A stretch of DNA of 64,000 nucleotides, from positions 1-64,000 of the forward strand of contig NZ_JAASQR010000004.1 in the NCBI RefSeq assembly GCF_011762025.1, given 5' to 3'. This stretch comes from Sphingobium vermicomposti. GTDB taxonomy: Bacteria > Pseudomonadota > Alphaproteobacteria > Sphingomonadales > Sphingomonadaceae. Position 1 is the first letter of the stretch. Each line of letters opens with the position of its first letter. The position numbers and the translations under genes are program-made. The notes beneath the pieces were generated by a model. That model searched no databases. It was not told where the DNA came from and saw nothing but the letters and a program-made list of their open reading frames with translations. This document shows, one piece after another, positions 53,223-61,902 of the stretch.

Positions 53223-54389
53223 GTGGACATAAGCTTATCGGACGATCAGGAAGCCATCCGCGACAGCGTGCGGAAGGTCTGCGACCGTTTCGGCGACGAA
53301 TATTGGTCGGTCTGCGAGGATGAGAAGAAGTTTCCATTCGAGTTCCACAAGGCGATGGCCGATGCCGGATGGTTGGGCATCACCATGCCAGAGGAGTTTG
53401 GCGGCGCGAACCTGGGCGTTACCGAAGCGGCCATCATGATGCATGAGGTGTCGGCGAGCGCAGGCGGCTATTCGGCGGCCAGCACCATCCACCTCAACAT
53501 CTTTGGCCCTCATGCCGTGGTCGTGCATGGTACGGTCGAGCAGAAGGAGCGGATGCTCAAGCCGCTGATCGCAGGCACCGATCGCGCCTGTTTCGGCGTG
53601 ACCGAGCCAGACGCCGGACTGGACACGACCAGCATCAAGACCTTTGCAACGAAGGTGCCGGGGGGATACCGCGTCACCGGGCGCAAGATCTGGACATCTT
53701 CGGGCCAGGTGGCGAACAAGATATTGCTGCTGACGCGCACGACGCCCAAGGAGCAGTGCAAGAAGCCGACCGACGGCATGACGCTGTTCTACACCGACCT
53801 TGACAAGAGTCAGGTCGAAGTCCGCCGTATTCCCAAGATGGGCCGCAACGCGGTGGATTCCAACGCGACCTTCATCGACGATTATTTCGTGCCGGACGAC
53901 GACCGGATCGGCGAGGAAGGCAAGGGTTTCCACTATATACTGCACAGCCTGAACCCCGAACGCATTCTGGTGGGTATCGAGGCGGTCGGGCTGGGCCGGG
54001 GCGCATTGGCGCGCGCGGCGAAATATGCGTCCGAGCGGAAGGTTTTCGGTCGCTATATCGGTCAGAACCAGGGCATCCAGCACCCGCTGGCGGAAAACTG
54101 GACCTATCTGGAATCCGCCTATTGGATGATCATGCGCGCGGCGCATCTATACGATACGGGCAAGCCCTGCGGCGCGGAGGCGAATGCGGGCAAGTTCTTA
54201 GGGGGACGAGCCGCATTCGAGGCGTGCACCCGCGCCGTCATGACGCATGGCGGCATGGGTTATTCGACCGAATATCAGGTGGAAAGATTGTTCCGCGAGT
54301 CGATCCTGATGCGGATTGCGCCGATTACCGAGCAGCTGATCCTGAGCTTCATCGCCGAAAAAGTGCTCGACCTACCGAAGTCCTATTAA
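53223..54389 (+). CDS. Acyl-CoA dehydrogenase
   Basis: 388 residues. GVTEPDAGLDTTSIKTFATKV, YRVTGRKIWTSSG, SERKVFGRYIGQNQGIQHPLAE and the C-terminal MTHGGMGYSTEYQVERLFRE are typical. GTG start at 53223 with GAAGAGAG 7 nt upstream; an ATG at 53160 lies inside the promoter. It is divergent from the APH kinase, an arrangement like LvaA/LvaC and the ACAD10/11 fusions. The E1 genes of the split dehydrogenase follow in the same operon. Confidence 0.9.
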   Translation: MDISLSDDQEAIRDSVRKVCDRFGDEYWSVCEDEKKFPFEFHKAMADAGWLGITMPEEFGGANLGVTEAAIMMHEVSASAGGYSAASTIHLNIFGPHAVVVHGTVEQKERMLKPLIAGTDRACFGVTEPDAGLDTTSIKTFATKVPGGYRVTGRKIWTSSGQVANKILLLTRTTPKEQCKKPTDGMTLFYTDLDKSQVEVRRIPKMGRNAVDSNATFIDDYFVPDDDRIGEEGKGFHYILHSLNPERILVGIEAVGLGRGALARAAKYASERKVFGRYIGQNQGIQHPLAENWTYLESAYWMIMRAAHLYDTGKPCGAEANAGKFLGGRAAFEACTRAVMTHGGMGYSTEYQVERLFRESILMRIAPITEQLILSFIAEKVLDLPKSY

Positions 54390-54411
54390 GAACTCAGCTG
54401 GAGTGGATGAC

Positions 54412-55395
54412 ATGTCCAATTGGCCCAAACCAGACGCGGCGACGCTGCTGGAAATCTATCGCAAGGCGACCCTGATCAAGCAGAATGACGAGCATGTCAT
54501 CAAGCAGATGATGGCCGGCAAGCTGGTGATGCCCTATTATAGCCCGCGCGGGCAGGAAATCATTCCGTCGGCGATATCCGTCAGCCTGGATGACGACGAT
54601 TATATCTGCACCATCTATCGCGGCATTCACGACATGCTGGCGAAGGGGTTTCCCCTGGACGAAATGTGGGCGGAACTGGCGGGCAAGGTGACGGGCACCT
54701 GCAAGGGCAAGGGCGGACCGATGCATCTGACCTGCCCGGAAAAGGGCATGATGGTCACGACCGGCATCGTCGGATCGTCCATGCCGATTGCCACGGGACT
54801 TGGCTGGGCGGCGAAGCTGGACGGTCGCAATCGTGTTTCGGTGGCCAATTTCGGCGATGGCGCGACCAATATCGGCGCTTTCCATGAATCGATGAACATG
54901 GCGGCGGTATGGAAGCTGCCCGTTATATTCCTGTGCCAGAACAACCATTATGCCGAACATACCGCGCCCGAATATTCGCGCGCCATCGACCGTATTTCGG
55001 ACCGGGCGGCAGCCTATGGCATGCCCGGCGTGACCGTGGACGGCAATGACCCCGACGAGATGTATGGCGCGGCCAAGGTGGCAATCGAGCGCGCGCGGGC
55101 GGGCGAGGGGCCGACGCTGATCGAGGCGATGACCTTCCGTTTCAACGGCCATATTTTCGGTGAGGCCGGGCATTATATGGACAAGTCCATCTATGCCGAG
55201 GCGCAGACGAAGGACCCGATGCCGATCCTGCGCGCCCGGCTGCTGTCCGAAGGGATCGCTACGGAAGCCGATCTGGTCGCCATCGAGAAGGAGGTGGACA
55301 GCCGGATCGTTGCAGCAATCGAGGCCGCCATGGCCGCGGACTTCCCCGACGTCGCCGAGCTGAAGCGTGACGTGTTCGCTGAAGAAATCGCTTGA
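54412..55395 (+). CDS. 2-oxoacid dehydrogenase E1 alpha subunit
   Basis: 327 residues, close in length to AcoA-type E1 alpha. The thiamine-diphosphate motif runs from GDGATNIGAFHESMNMAAVW (148-167) to the closing NN at 177-178, and GGPMHLT lies at 101-107. It decarboxylates a 2-oxoacid (or acts on an acetoin-like diol ketone) with the beta subunit. The ATG at 54412 has GGAG 8 nt upstream. It follows the acyl-CoA dehydrogenase by 22 bp. Confidence 0.92.
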   Translation: MSNWPKPDAATLLEIYRKATLIKQNDEHVIKQMMAGKLVMPYYSPRGQEIIPSAISVSLDDDDYICTIYRGIHDMLAKGFPLDEMWAELAGKVTGTCKGKGGPMHLTCPEKGMMVTTGIVGSSMPIATGLGWAAKLDGRNRVSVANFGDGATNIGAFHESMNMAAVWKLPVIFLCQNNHYAEHTAPEYSRAIDRISDRAAAYGMPGVTVDGNDPDEMYGAAKVAIERARAGEGPTLIEAMTFRFNGHIFGEAGHYMDKSIYAEAQTKDPMPILRARLLSEGIATEADLVAIEKEVDSRIVAAIEAAMAADFPDVAELKRDVFAEEIA

Positions 55396-55405
55396 GGAAA
55401 TGGCA

Positions 55406-56440
55406 ATGACCGACACAATCACTGCATCCGACGCGCAGGCCTCTGCCGCATCGCAAGGCGTTGAACCCAAGAAGATGACGATGGTGGACGCCATCAACCT
55501 GGCGCTTCACGACGCCATGGATGCTGACCCCAAGGTGCTGGTCCTGGGTGAGGACGTGGCCGATGCACAGGATGGCGGCGTCATGGGCGTGACCAAGGGC
55601 CTGTCCACCCGTTTCGGCGTGGACCGGGTCAAATCCACGCCCATTTCCGAACAGGCGATCATTGGCGCGGCGATTGGCGCTGCCGTCGGCGGTTACAAGC
55701 CGGTGGCCGAGATCATGCTGATGAACTTCATCGCGGTGCCGATGGACATGATTTTCAACCATGCGGCCAAGCTGCGCTTCATGTCCGGCGGGCAGACCGG
55801 CGTGCCGATGGTCATTCGCACTATGACCGGATCTGGCTTTTCCACCGGCGGGCAGCATAGCGATTATCTGGAGGCGTGGTTCGCGCATATGGCGGGCATA
55901 AAGGTAGTCGCTCCGTCCACGCCCGACGATGCCTATGGCCTGATGCGCGCGGCAATCGATGATCCCGACCCCGTGCTGTTCATCGAAAATATGCCGAGCT
56001 ATTGGACGCCTGCGCCGGTGACCAAGCAGGCTATTCCTATCGGCAAAGCGCGGGTCGCTCGCGAAGGCAGCGACGTGACGATCATAGGCCATTCGCTGAT
56101 GGTGACGCTAAGCCTCGCCGTGGCGGACAAGTTGGCCGCCGAGGGCGTTTCCGTGGAGGTGGTCGATCTGCGCACCATATCGCCATGGGACCGCCAGGCC
56201 GTGATCGCGTCGGTGCGCAAGACTGGTCGTGCGGTCGTCGCGCATGAGGCGGTGAAACAGTTCGGCATTGGCGCTGAGATCGCGTCGGTCATTACCGAAG
56301 AGCTGTGGGGCGAATTGAAGGGTCCGGTCCAGCGGGTGGGCGCGGCCTATTGCGCCGTGCCATTTTCCAAGCCGCTGGAGCAGGCGTTTGCGCCGAGCGC
56401 CGACACGATTGAGGCCGCCGTTCGCAAGGCGCTGGCTTGA
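55406..56440 (+). CDS. 2-oxoacid dehydrogenase E1 beta subunit
   Basis: 344 residues. Marks are MTMVDAINLALHDAMDADPKV, LGEDVADAQDGGVMG, STPISEQAIIGAAIGAAVGG and the C-terminal VEVVDLRTISPWD, typical of AcoB/PdhB proteins. It forms the alpha2beta2 E1 with the preceding gene. The ATG at 55406 has GAGG 8 nt upstream. It overlaps or abuts the crotonase gene downstream. The acyl group should go to the free lipoyl protein and then to the E2 core. Confidence 0.93.
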   Translation: MTDTITASDAQASAASQGVEPKKMTMVDAINLALHDAMDADPKVLVLGEDVADAQDGGVMGVTKGLSTRFGVDRVKSTPISEQAIIGAAIGAAVGGYKPVAEIMLMNFIAVPMDMIFNHAAKLRFMSGGQTGVPMVIRTMTGSGFSTGGQHSDYLEAWFAHMAGIKVVAPSTPDDAYGLMRAAIDDPDPVLFIENMPSYWTPAPVTKQAIPIGKARVAREGSDVTIIGHSLMVTLSLAVADKLAAEGVSVEVVDLRTISPWDRQAVIASVRKTGRAVVAHEAVKQFGIGAEIASVITEELWGELKGPVQRVGAAYCAVPFSKPLEQAFAPSADTIEAAVRKALA

Positions 56441-56463
56441 TCGCGATGGAGGGGGCCGCCCGG

Positions 56464-57279
56464 ATGCTTCAGTCCGCGCCGGACGAAAGCTATCTGGTCG
56501 AATTGAGCGATGGGGTGCTGCGCCTGTCGTTCAACCGGCCGCAATATGGCAACGCCATTCCCAAGACGACGGTGCCGCAGCTGACCGCGCTTTTTCAGGC
56601 GGCGCAGGCGGACCCGGCAGTGCGCTGCATCCTGGTGCGGGGCGAGGGGAAGGTGTTTTCCGCTGGCGGCGACGTCGCGAGCTTTGCCGACTCGATCAAG
56701 CAGGATGTGGCGACGCGGCAGGCGGATTTTGCTCACCGCTTGCCGCTGGCGCGGGAATTGGTAGAGGCGATCGTCGCGTTCGACCGGCCCATCGTCGCGT
56801 CGGTGCGCGGGGCGGCGGCGGGGGCGGGGTTGTTGTATCCGCTGGTCGCCGACTATGCGATTGGCGATGACAGCGCCGCCTTCGTATTCGCGCATCAGCG
56901 TGTCGGGCTGAGCCCCGATGGCGGCGTGACCGCTGTGCTGCCGCAGGTCGTGGGCGTGCGGATGGCGCGCATGCTGCTGATGACGGCGGCGAAGGTCGAT
57001 GCTGCCGAGGCGCACAGGTTGGGCATATTGCATCGGGTTGTCGAAGCCGACGTGCTGGAAGAGCAGGCGATGAAGGCGGCCCGGCGGCTGGCGCAGGCTC
57101 CGCAGCGGGCGATCGTTACCGCCAAGAGGCTGGTCAACGGCGCAGCAGGGCGCAGCCTGGCGCAGATATTGGATGCCGAGACAGATGGTATCGTTGCCTG
57201 CGTTGGCGACAATGATTTTGAGGAGGGGGTGACGGCTTTTCTGGAAAAGCGCGCGCCAGCTTTCCCCTCCGCCCGCTAG
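56464..57279 (+). CDS. Crotonase-family enoyl-CoA isomerase-like protein
   Basis: 271 residues. VFSAGGDVASF and GAAAGAGLLYPLVADY give the oxyanion hole. The first hydratase Glu position is Leu and the second region reads GLSPDGGV with Asp152, as in PaaG-type isomerases (LVPDAGG), so an isomerase is more likely than a hydratase. The ATG at 56464 has GGAGGGGG about 7 nt upstream; TTG 56437 and ATG 56446 are alternatives. Last gene of the operon beginning at 53223. Confidence 0.83.
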   Translation: MLQSAPDESYLVELSDGVLRLSFNRPQYGNAIPKTTVPQLTALFQAAQADPAVRCILVRGEGKVFSAGGDVASFADSIKQDVATRQADFAHRLPLARELVEAIVAFDRPIVASVRGAAAGAGLLYPLVADYAIGDDSAAFVFAHQRVGLSPDGGVTAVLPQVVGVRMARMLLMTAAKVDAAEAHRLGILHRVVEADVLEEQAMKAARRLAQAPQRAIVTAKRLVNGAAGRSLAQILDAETDGIVACVGDNDFEEGVTAFLEKRAPAFPSAR

Positions 57280-57314
57280 CACGCGGGCCGCGTTCCCACG
57301 ATTTGGAGAAGATG

Positions 57315-58316
57315 ATGCAGATCCCCGTCAAGGAAACGCCGTGGGAAGGTGACTTTCCCGACGTCGAGAATTGGAGCGAGAATTTCTGTCTTGCCGGGTT
57401 CGATCCGCAATCGGGCGTCGGCATCTGGTTCCATATTGGCCGCTGGCACCACGACCTGACCCAGTTCCGGGAACTGGTCATCATCCGACTGCCGGATGGA
57501 ACGGTGATCGCTCATCGCGCGATAGGCGACGCTTTCGCTGCGGCGGATGGGCCGGGCGGGCCTCATCTGGCGGTGCGCATCGTCGAGCCGGGGCGCAAGC
57601 TGACCTACCGCTTCAAGGGCGGGGTGATGCGTGTTCCGGCCGGGCAGATGCTGAACGGGCTGGTGGGGGATGGGCGGCGCACGCCCATGTCATTCGACCT
57701 GACCTTCACATCGACGGCGGACATATGGGACCTGCACAAGGTGGGCGCGCTTCAGGATTTCCTGCCCGCCGGCCATATCGAACAGCCCGGCCTGCTCACC
57801 GGATCGTTTCGCATTGGCGGCGAGGACTTTGCCTTCAACGCGATGGCTAACCGCGATCACAGCCTGGGTGGGCGGGATAACCGCAATCTGCACAGTCACC
57901 AGTGGTTCCAGGGCTATTTCGACAACGGAATCGCGTTCCTGCTGTTCGATGCGCAGACCAGTCCCGGCGAGCAGGTCGTGTTTTCAGAGGCGATTGTCTA
58001 TGAAGGCGACAGGGGCTTTGAAGCGAAGATCGAGCAGATCGAGCGATGCGGGCATGTGGATGACGACGAAAAGCTGATCCAGACGGTGCTGAGCTATGCC
58101 AACGGGTCGCTGGTGATCGACACGGTGGCGTTTCACGGCAGTTCCTACCTGTCGCTCGCGTCGCCCAACGACACTTATGCCGGGGTCTATCCCACCGATC
58201 CGGGACCGACGCGGGTGGTGGACGAACAATCCGTCAGCCTGCTGCTCAACGGATCGGTCAAGGGCTATGGCTGTTATGAGAGGACCATTCCGGGCGCCCA
58301 CATCCGCGAGGCATAA
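57315..58316 (+). CDS. AttH/CrtC-like (DUF7064/7065-type) protein, first
   Basis: 333 residues, rich in beta-strands, no signal peptide. The signature ANRDHSLGGRDN with LHSHQWFQGYF nearby resembles the RDHSWG text of AttH/CrtC-like lipocalin-type domains, whose best-known member hydrates a carotenoid double bond. The reaction here is unknown. TTTGGAGAAG precedes a double ATG, and the second one (57315) has better spacing. It is convergent, 15 bp apart, with a paralogue. Confidence 0.75.
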   Translation: MQIPVKETPWEGDFPDVENWSENFCLAGFDPQSGVGIWFHIGRWHHDLTQFRELVIIRLPDGTVIAHRAIGDAFAAADGPGGPHLAVRIVEPGRKLTYRFKGGVMRVPAGQMLNGLVGDGRRTPMSFDLTFTSTADIWDLHKVGALQDFLPAGHIEQPGLLTGSFRIGGEDFAFNAMANRDHSLGGRDNRNLHSHQWFQGYFDNGIAFLLFDAQTSPGEQVVFSEAIVYEGDRGFEAKIEQIERCGHVDDDEKLIQTVLSYANGSLVIDTVAFHGSSYLSLASPNDTYAGVYPTDPGPTRVVDEQSVSLLLNGSVKGYGCYERTIPGAHIREA

Positions 58317-58331
58317 AGGCGCCCAGTGGCG

Positions 58332-59291
58332 TCAGGCGTCCTTCAAAGCGCCGATTTCGACATTGGCAAGGCCTTCCTCGCCCGTCTCCTCGCACCGCAC
58401 CCGGCACATATTTTCCACGTTATAGTAGACCTTTGCACCCGGCTTTTGCGAATGCAGCGGCAGGCGGGCAAAGGCGTTGCCCACGTCGGCGGTCAGGGTG
58501 AATTTCTTTCCGCCAAGGGTCATGGTATGGAATATGACCTTGTCCGGCATGCCTTCCGGCCCTTCGCCGACATTTTCGATGTGGAGCGTTTTGATGACCT
58601 CATTCCCCTCTGGCCGCGCGATATAGCCTTCGGCGGTCATGTTGGCCGGGCGCACGGTGTTGCGGACGGTGAACAGGTGAAAACCCATGGTCGGGAAGTT
58701 GAAGAAGGACCAGTTGTGGTCCAGCACGATCTGGTCGTTGCGCATCCCCCAGCTATGATCGCGATAGCCCGAGCCATCGACGTCGAGCGACACGCCCGCA
58801 AGCTCACCGGTTTTGAAAGTCACCTTGCCGGTTGCGTCCATACATTGGCCCTGATGACGAAAGCCGGTCCGGTCGAGCGCGGTGTTTTCCGAAATGGAAA
58901 ACTGGTCGGGATTGACGTCGGCGCAGGCCAGGAAGTCGAACAGATGCATGCGCCGCGTGAAGCGCAGCGATGCGGCGATATTCTCATCCTCATATTCGAC
59001 CAGAAATTCTTCCTGAGGCTTCAGGAAGTGAACCGTCTGGTTGCCGTAGCGCAGCAGTTTCTGATGTTCGAAGGGCTGGGGCAGGGGCACTTCGCCGCTG
59101 TGGCTGACCTTTACGCCCTTATGCAGCACGGTGAAGGAAGCGAAGGCGCGGTCGAAGGTCGGCTCTGCCGTGCTGTGAGCCAGGCAGCACAGGTCCCGTT
59201 CGGGGTCCATGAACACCCAGAAGTAATTTTCCTTCCAACGCAACCAGGCGCGGGCGGGAACGGTGTGAGGGTAATCCTCATGCAGCAGCAT
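58332..59291 (-). CDS. AttH/CrtC-like (DUF7064/7065-type) protein, second
   Basis: 319 residues. The signature GYRDHSWGMRND is followed by HNWSFFNFPTMGFHLFTVR, matching the AttH-like domain better than its neighbour does. No signal peptide is seen. The start context TTTGGAGACA plus double ATG copies that of the first protein. It may act on the same hydrophobic substrate, as hydratase, isomerase or carrier. It sits between its convergent paralogue and the third TonB receptor on the same strand. Confidence 0.75.
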   Translation of the reverse strand: MLLHEDYPHTVPARAWLRWKENYFWVFMDPERDLCCLAHSTAEPTFDRAFASFTVLHKGVKVSHSGEVPLPQPFEHQKLLRYGNQTVHFLKPQEEFLVEYEDENIAASLRFTRRMHLFDFLACADVNPDQFSISENTALDRTGFRHQGQCMDATGKVTFKTGELAGVSLDVDGSGYRDHSWGMRNDQIVLDHNWSFFNFPTMGFHLFTVRNTVRPANMTAEGYIARPEGNEVIKTLHIENVGEGPEGMPDKVIFHTMTLGGKKFTLTADVGNAFARLPLHSQKPGAKVYYNVENMCRVRCEETGEEGLANVEIGALKDA

Positions 59292-59338
59292 CATTGTCTC
59301 CAAAGGCAGATGGGAAGAAAAAAAGGCCCCCCAAGCGT

Positions 59339-59374
59339 CGTGATCCGCGTCATCCCAATGTGACGCGGATCACG
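59339..59374 (-). terminator. Intrinsic terminator of the third TonB receptor
   Basis: A perfect 14-bp stem (59339-59352 with 59361-59374) and an 8-nt loop. On the minus strand a CCTTTTTTTC tract follows about 14 nt later. Confidence 0.8.
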
Positions 59375-59405
59375 AGCTGCTCAGCCCCCTGGCTGCAATC
59401 GTGGA

Positions 59406-61655
59406 TCAGAGGTCGAAGCGAACCTCGATCCCGTAGGTCCGCGGATCGCCAACGCCGCCCAGATCACCTGCGGGCGTGTCAGTCTGTGGGATCTCATTAT
59501 TGAAATATTTCTCGTTGCTGAGATTTGCGCCCCACAGGCGGAAGGTCAGTTTGTCGTTGAATTCCGGCTTGAAGGTGATGCTGGCGTTGAACAGCGTCAG
59601 CTTGGGTTCCGTCAGGATATTGTCCGGGTCCCATTTCAGGCTGGAACGATAAGACATTTGTCCGGCAAACGTGAATTGGCCGACTGACGTCGGAACATCA
59701 TAGTTGAACCCCGCATTCAGTTTCCACTTGGGGGTTTGCGACAAACGGTTGCCGCTGGCATCGCCCGTCGCCAGCGTCACGCCCCAGGGCGACGTGAAGA
59801 TCGGCACGTTGAACGGCGCGTTGTCAAAGTCGAGGAACTTCGCCCACAGATACTGGCCTGACAGGTCCAGCCTCAATTGGTCGGTCACCAGGATTGTGCT
59901 GTCGAACTCCACGCCCTTGGTCCGCGCCTTTTTAGCGTTGGCAAAGGCGACCAGGGGCGTTGGGCCTGCGGGCGTATCGACCAGCTGGACGAGCTGGACC
60001 TGTGGGTCCTTGATGTCGTTGCGGAACACGGCAAAGTTGGCGCGCACCCGGCGGTCGAACAGCATCATCTTCAGGCCGGCTTCATAAGACGTCACAGTTT
60101 CAGGCCGGGTTGGCGCCGCAGCAACCGGGATCGTGTTGAACGTGCCCGATTTATAGCCACGGCTCCATGTCGCATAGGCCATGATGTCGTCGGTGAAGTT
60201 GTGATCCAACGATACCTTGTACGTCCATTTGTCGAAATTGAAGGTCTCATTATAGTCCGGGGCGGCGGGGAAGTCGGGTCCGACCAGCGGGGTAATCGAC
60301 TGACGGCCTTGTCCTTCCACCCGGTCCTTTGTGTAGCGGAGGCCAAGGGTGATATTGGTCTTGTCATCCACCACCGGGAAGGTCGCCTGTGCAAAGGGAG
60401 CCCAGGATTCGATCTTCTGCACGCTATTGAGGTTCTGGCTGACCAACCCGTTCAGGGTCAAGGCGTCGCCATTGATAGCGACATCGACATTCGTGCGGGA
60501 ATTGATGTAGAACAGGCCCAATATCCAGCTGATGTCCGATGAAGGCTGCGACTTCAGCTGAAATTCCTGTGTGATCTGGCGGTCCCGGATGTTAATCGGG
60601 AAAGCCAGCCAGTTCAGTTCCGTGTGATCGCCTTCGTAATTCAGAAATTCTTTCGCTTTTCGAAAGGATGTGATGCTGACAAAGTCAGCGAACCCAAGTT
60701 CCTGATCAATTTTCAACGCGCCACCCCAGCCACGGAGGCGGTGGAATATCTCTGTATTCGCATTAATATCGTAGAAACCCGGCGGGTCGAAATATTGCGT
60801 GCCTTGCAACGGCGATCCCAACGGGTAGCCGCGCGTCGTTCCCGGATAGATACTGACCGCGTTGCCCTGATTCTGCCGCTGATAGGTATAGAATCCGCTG
60901 AGACGGATCTTGGTCGTGTCGGTCGGTTCGAATACGATTTTTGACCGGATATTATAGAATTTGCGGCGGTACGTATCCTTGCCGGTGAACAGGTTCTTGC
61001 CCCATCCATCGCCCTGGTTCAGCCCGGCAAGAGAAATACCAGCCGAAACATTTTCGCCCAACGGGGTTGCTGCGTACAGCTTGCCGCTGACCGTATCGTA
61101 ATTGGCATAGCCCAGCGTCGCGGAAAGGTCCGTGGTTTCGCCCGGATCGCGGGTGAAGACCTGCATCAGGCCGCCGGTCGAATTGCGGCCGAACAAGGTT
61201 CCTTGCGGTCCTTTGAGCACTTCGACCCGTTCGATATTGGCGAGTTCAAGATAGGCGCTCGCCAGGCGTGAATAATAGACATCGTCGATATAGACGGGCA
61301 CGCTCGCTTCATTGCCGGGCGTGGATGCGCCAGGATTGCCGACGCCGCGCAGGAACGGGATGATGACGCCCGACATTTGCGACACGAACAGCGACGAGTC
61401 GGCCTGCTGAATGTCGGATACGCGGAAAATACCCTTGTTTTCCAACGCTTCGCCGGTGAATGCGGTCACCGCGACGGGAACGTCCTGCAGATTCTGGCTG
61501 CGGCGCTGGGCCGTGACGATTATTTCTTCAAGGCCCGCCGTGGGGCGTGCCTGCGCTTCGTTGTCCTGAGGCGGCGTCGCAGTCTGAGCAAGCAGCGGCG
61601 CTGACGCCACGGTGGCGAACAACATGGTGCTATAACCAAAAGCCTTCTTTTTCAT
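59406..61655 (-). CDS. TonB-dependent receptor
   Basis: 749 residues. Signal peptide MKKKAFGYSTMLFATVASAP (cut after LLAQ, about 24), TonB box/plug entry EIIVTAQRRSQNLQDVPVAV, plug motif RVEVLKGPQGTLFGRNSTGG, and barrel ending in GIEVRFDL. No STN domain, so a transporter. The start at 61655 has AGGGGAAG upstream; the reading from 61793 adds no signal peptide. It lies downstream of the KstD-like gene and is the likely outer-membrane entry port of the catabolic cluster. Confidence 0.93.
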   Translation of the reverse strand: MKKKAFGYSTMLFATVASAPLLAQTATPPQDNEAQARPTAGLEEIIVTAQRRSQNLQDVPVAVTAFTGEALENKGIFRVSDIQQADSSLFVSQMSGVIIPFLRGVGNPGASTPGNEASVPVYIDDVYYSRLASAYLELANIERVEVLKGPQGTLFGRNSTGGLMQVFTRDPGETTDLSATLGYANYDTVSGKLYAATPLGENVSAGISLAGLNQGDGWGKNLFTGKDTYRRKFYNIRSKIVFEPTDTTKIRLSGFYTYQRQNQGNAVSIYPGTTRGYPLGSPLQGTQYFDPPGFYDINANTEIFHRLRGWGGALKIDQELGFADFVSITSFRKAKEFLNYEGDHTELNWLAFPINIRDRQITQEFQLKSQPSSDISWILGLFYINSRTNVDVAINGDALTLNGLVSQNLNSVQKIESWAPFAQATFPVVDDKTNITLGLRYTKDRVEGQGRQSITPLVGPDFPAAPDYNETFNFDKWTYKVSLDHNFTDDIMAYATWSRGYKSGTFNTIPVAAAPTRPETVTSYEAGLKMMLFDRRVRANFAVFRNDIKDPQVQLVQLVDTPAGPTPLVAFANAKKARTKGVEFDSTILVTDQLRLDLSGQYLWAKFLDFDNAPFNVPIFTSPWGVTLATGDASGNRLSQTPKWKLNAGFNYDVPTSVGQFTFAGQMSYRSSLKWDPDNILTEPKLTLFNASITFKPEFNDKLTFRLWGANLSNEKYFNNEIPQTDTPAGDLGGVGDPRTYGIEVRFDL

Positions 61656-61816
61656 CGGTCTTCCCCTCGCTTTGTGATTATCATTATCGATCATTGGATG
61701 ACGCCGCCCGTGCCCGCGATGAGGCGTCCCGATCTTTATGCAACGATGGTCAGCAAGGTCCGGGTCGGGGCCCTGGGCGTCGAATAGCGGCACCCTGCAT
61801 CACATCAGGCCGCATC

Positions 61817-61845
61817 ATTCCATCACCAAATGTGACATCTGTCAA
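61817..61845 (-). promoter_or_regulatory. Promoter for the third TonB receptor, with TGACATCTGTCA dyad
   Basis: Minus-strand TTGACA (61845-61840), 17-bp spacer, TGGAAT (61822-61817). The dyad TGACATCTGTCA (61833-61844) covers the -35 box and matches the one at 53083. Confidence 0.4.
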
Positions 61846-61902
61846 TACGGTAAACGTGCGAACGATCTACAAGTGTATCTATTCTGCATTTGACAGAGTT
61901 GT

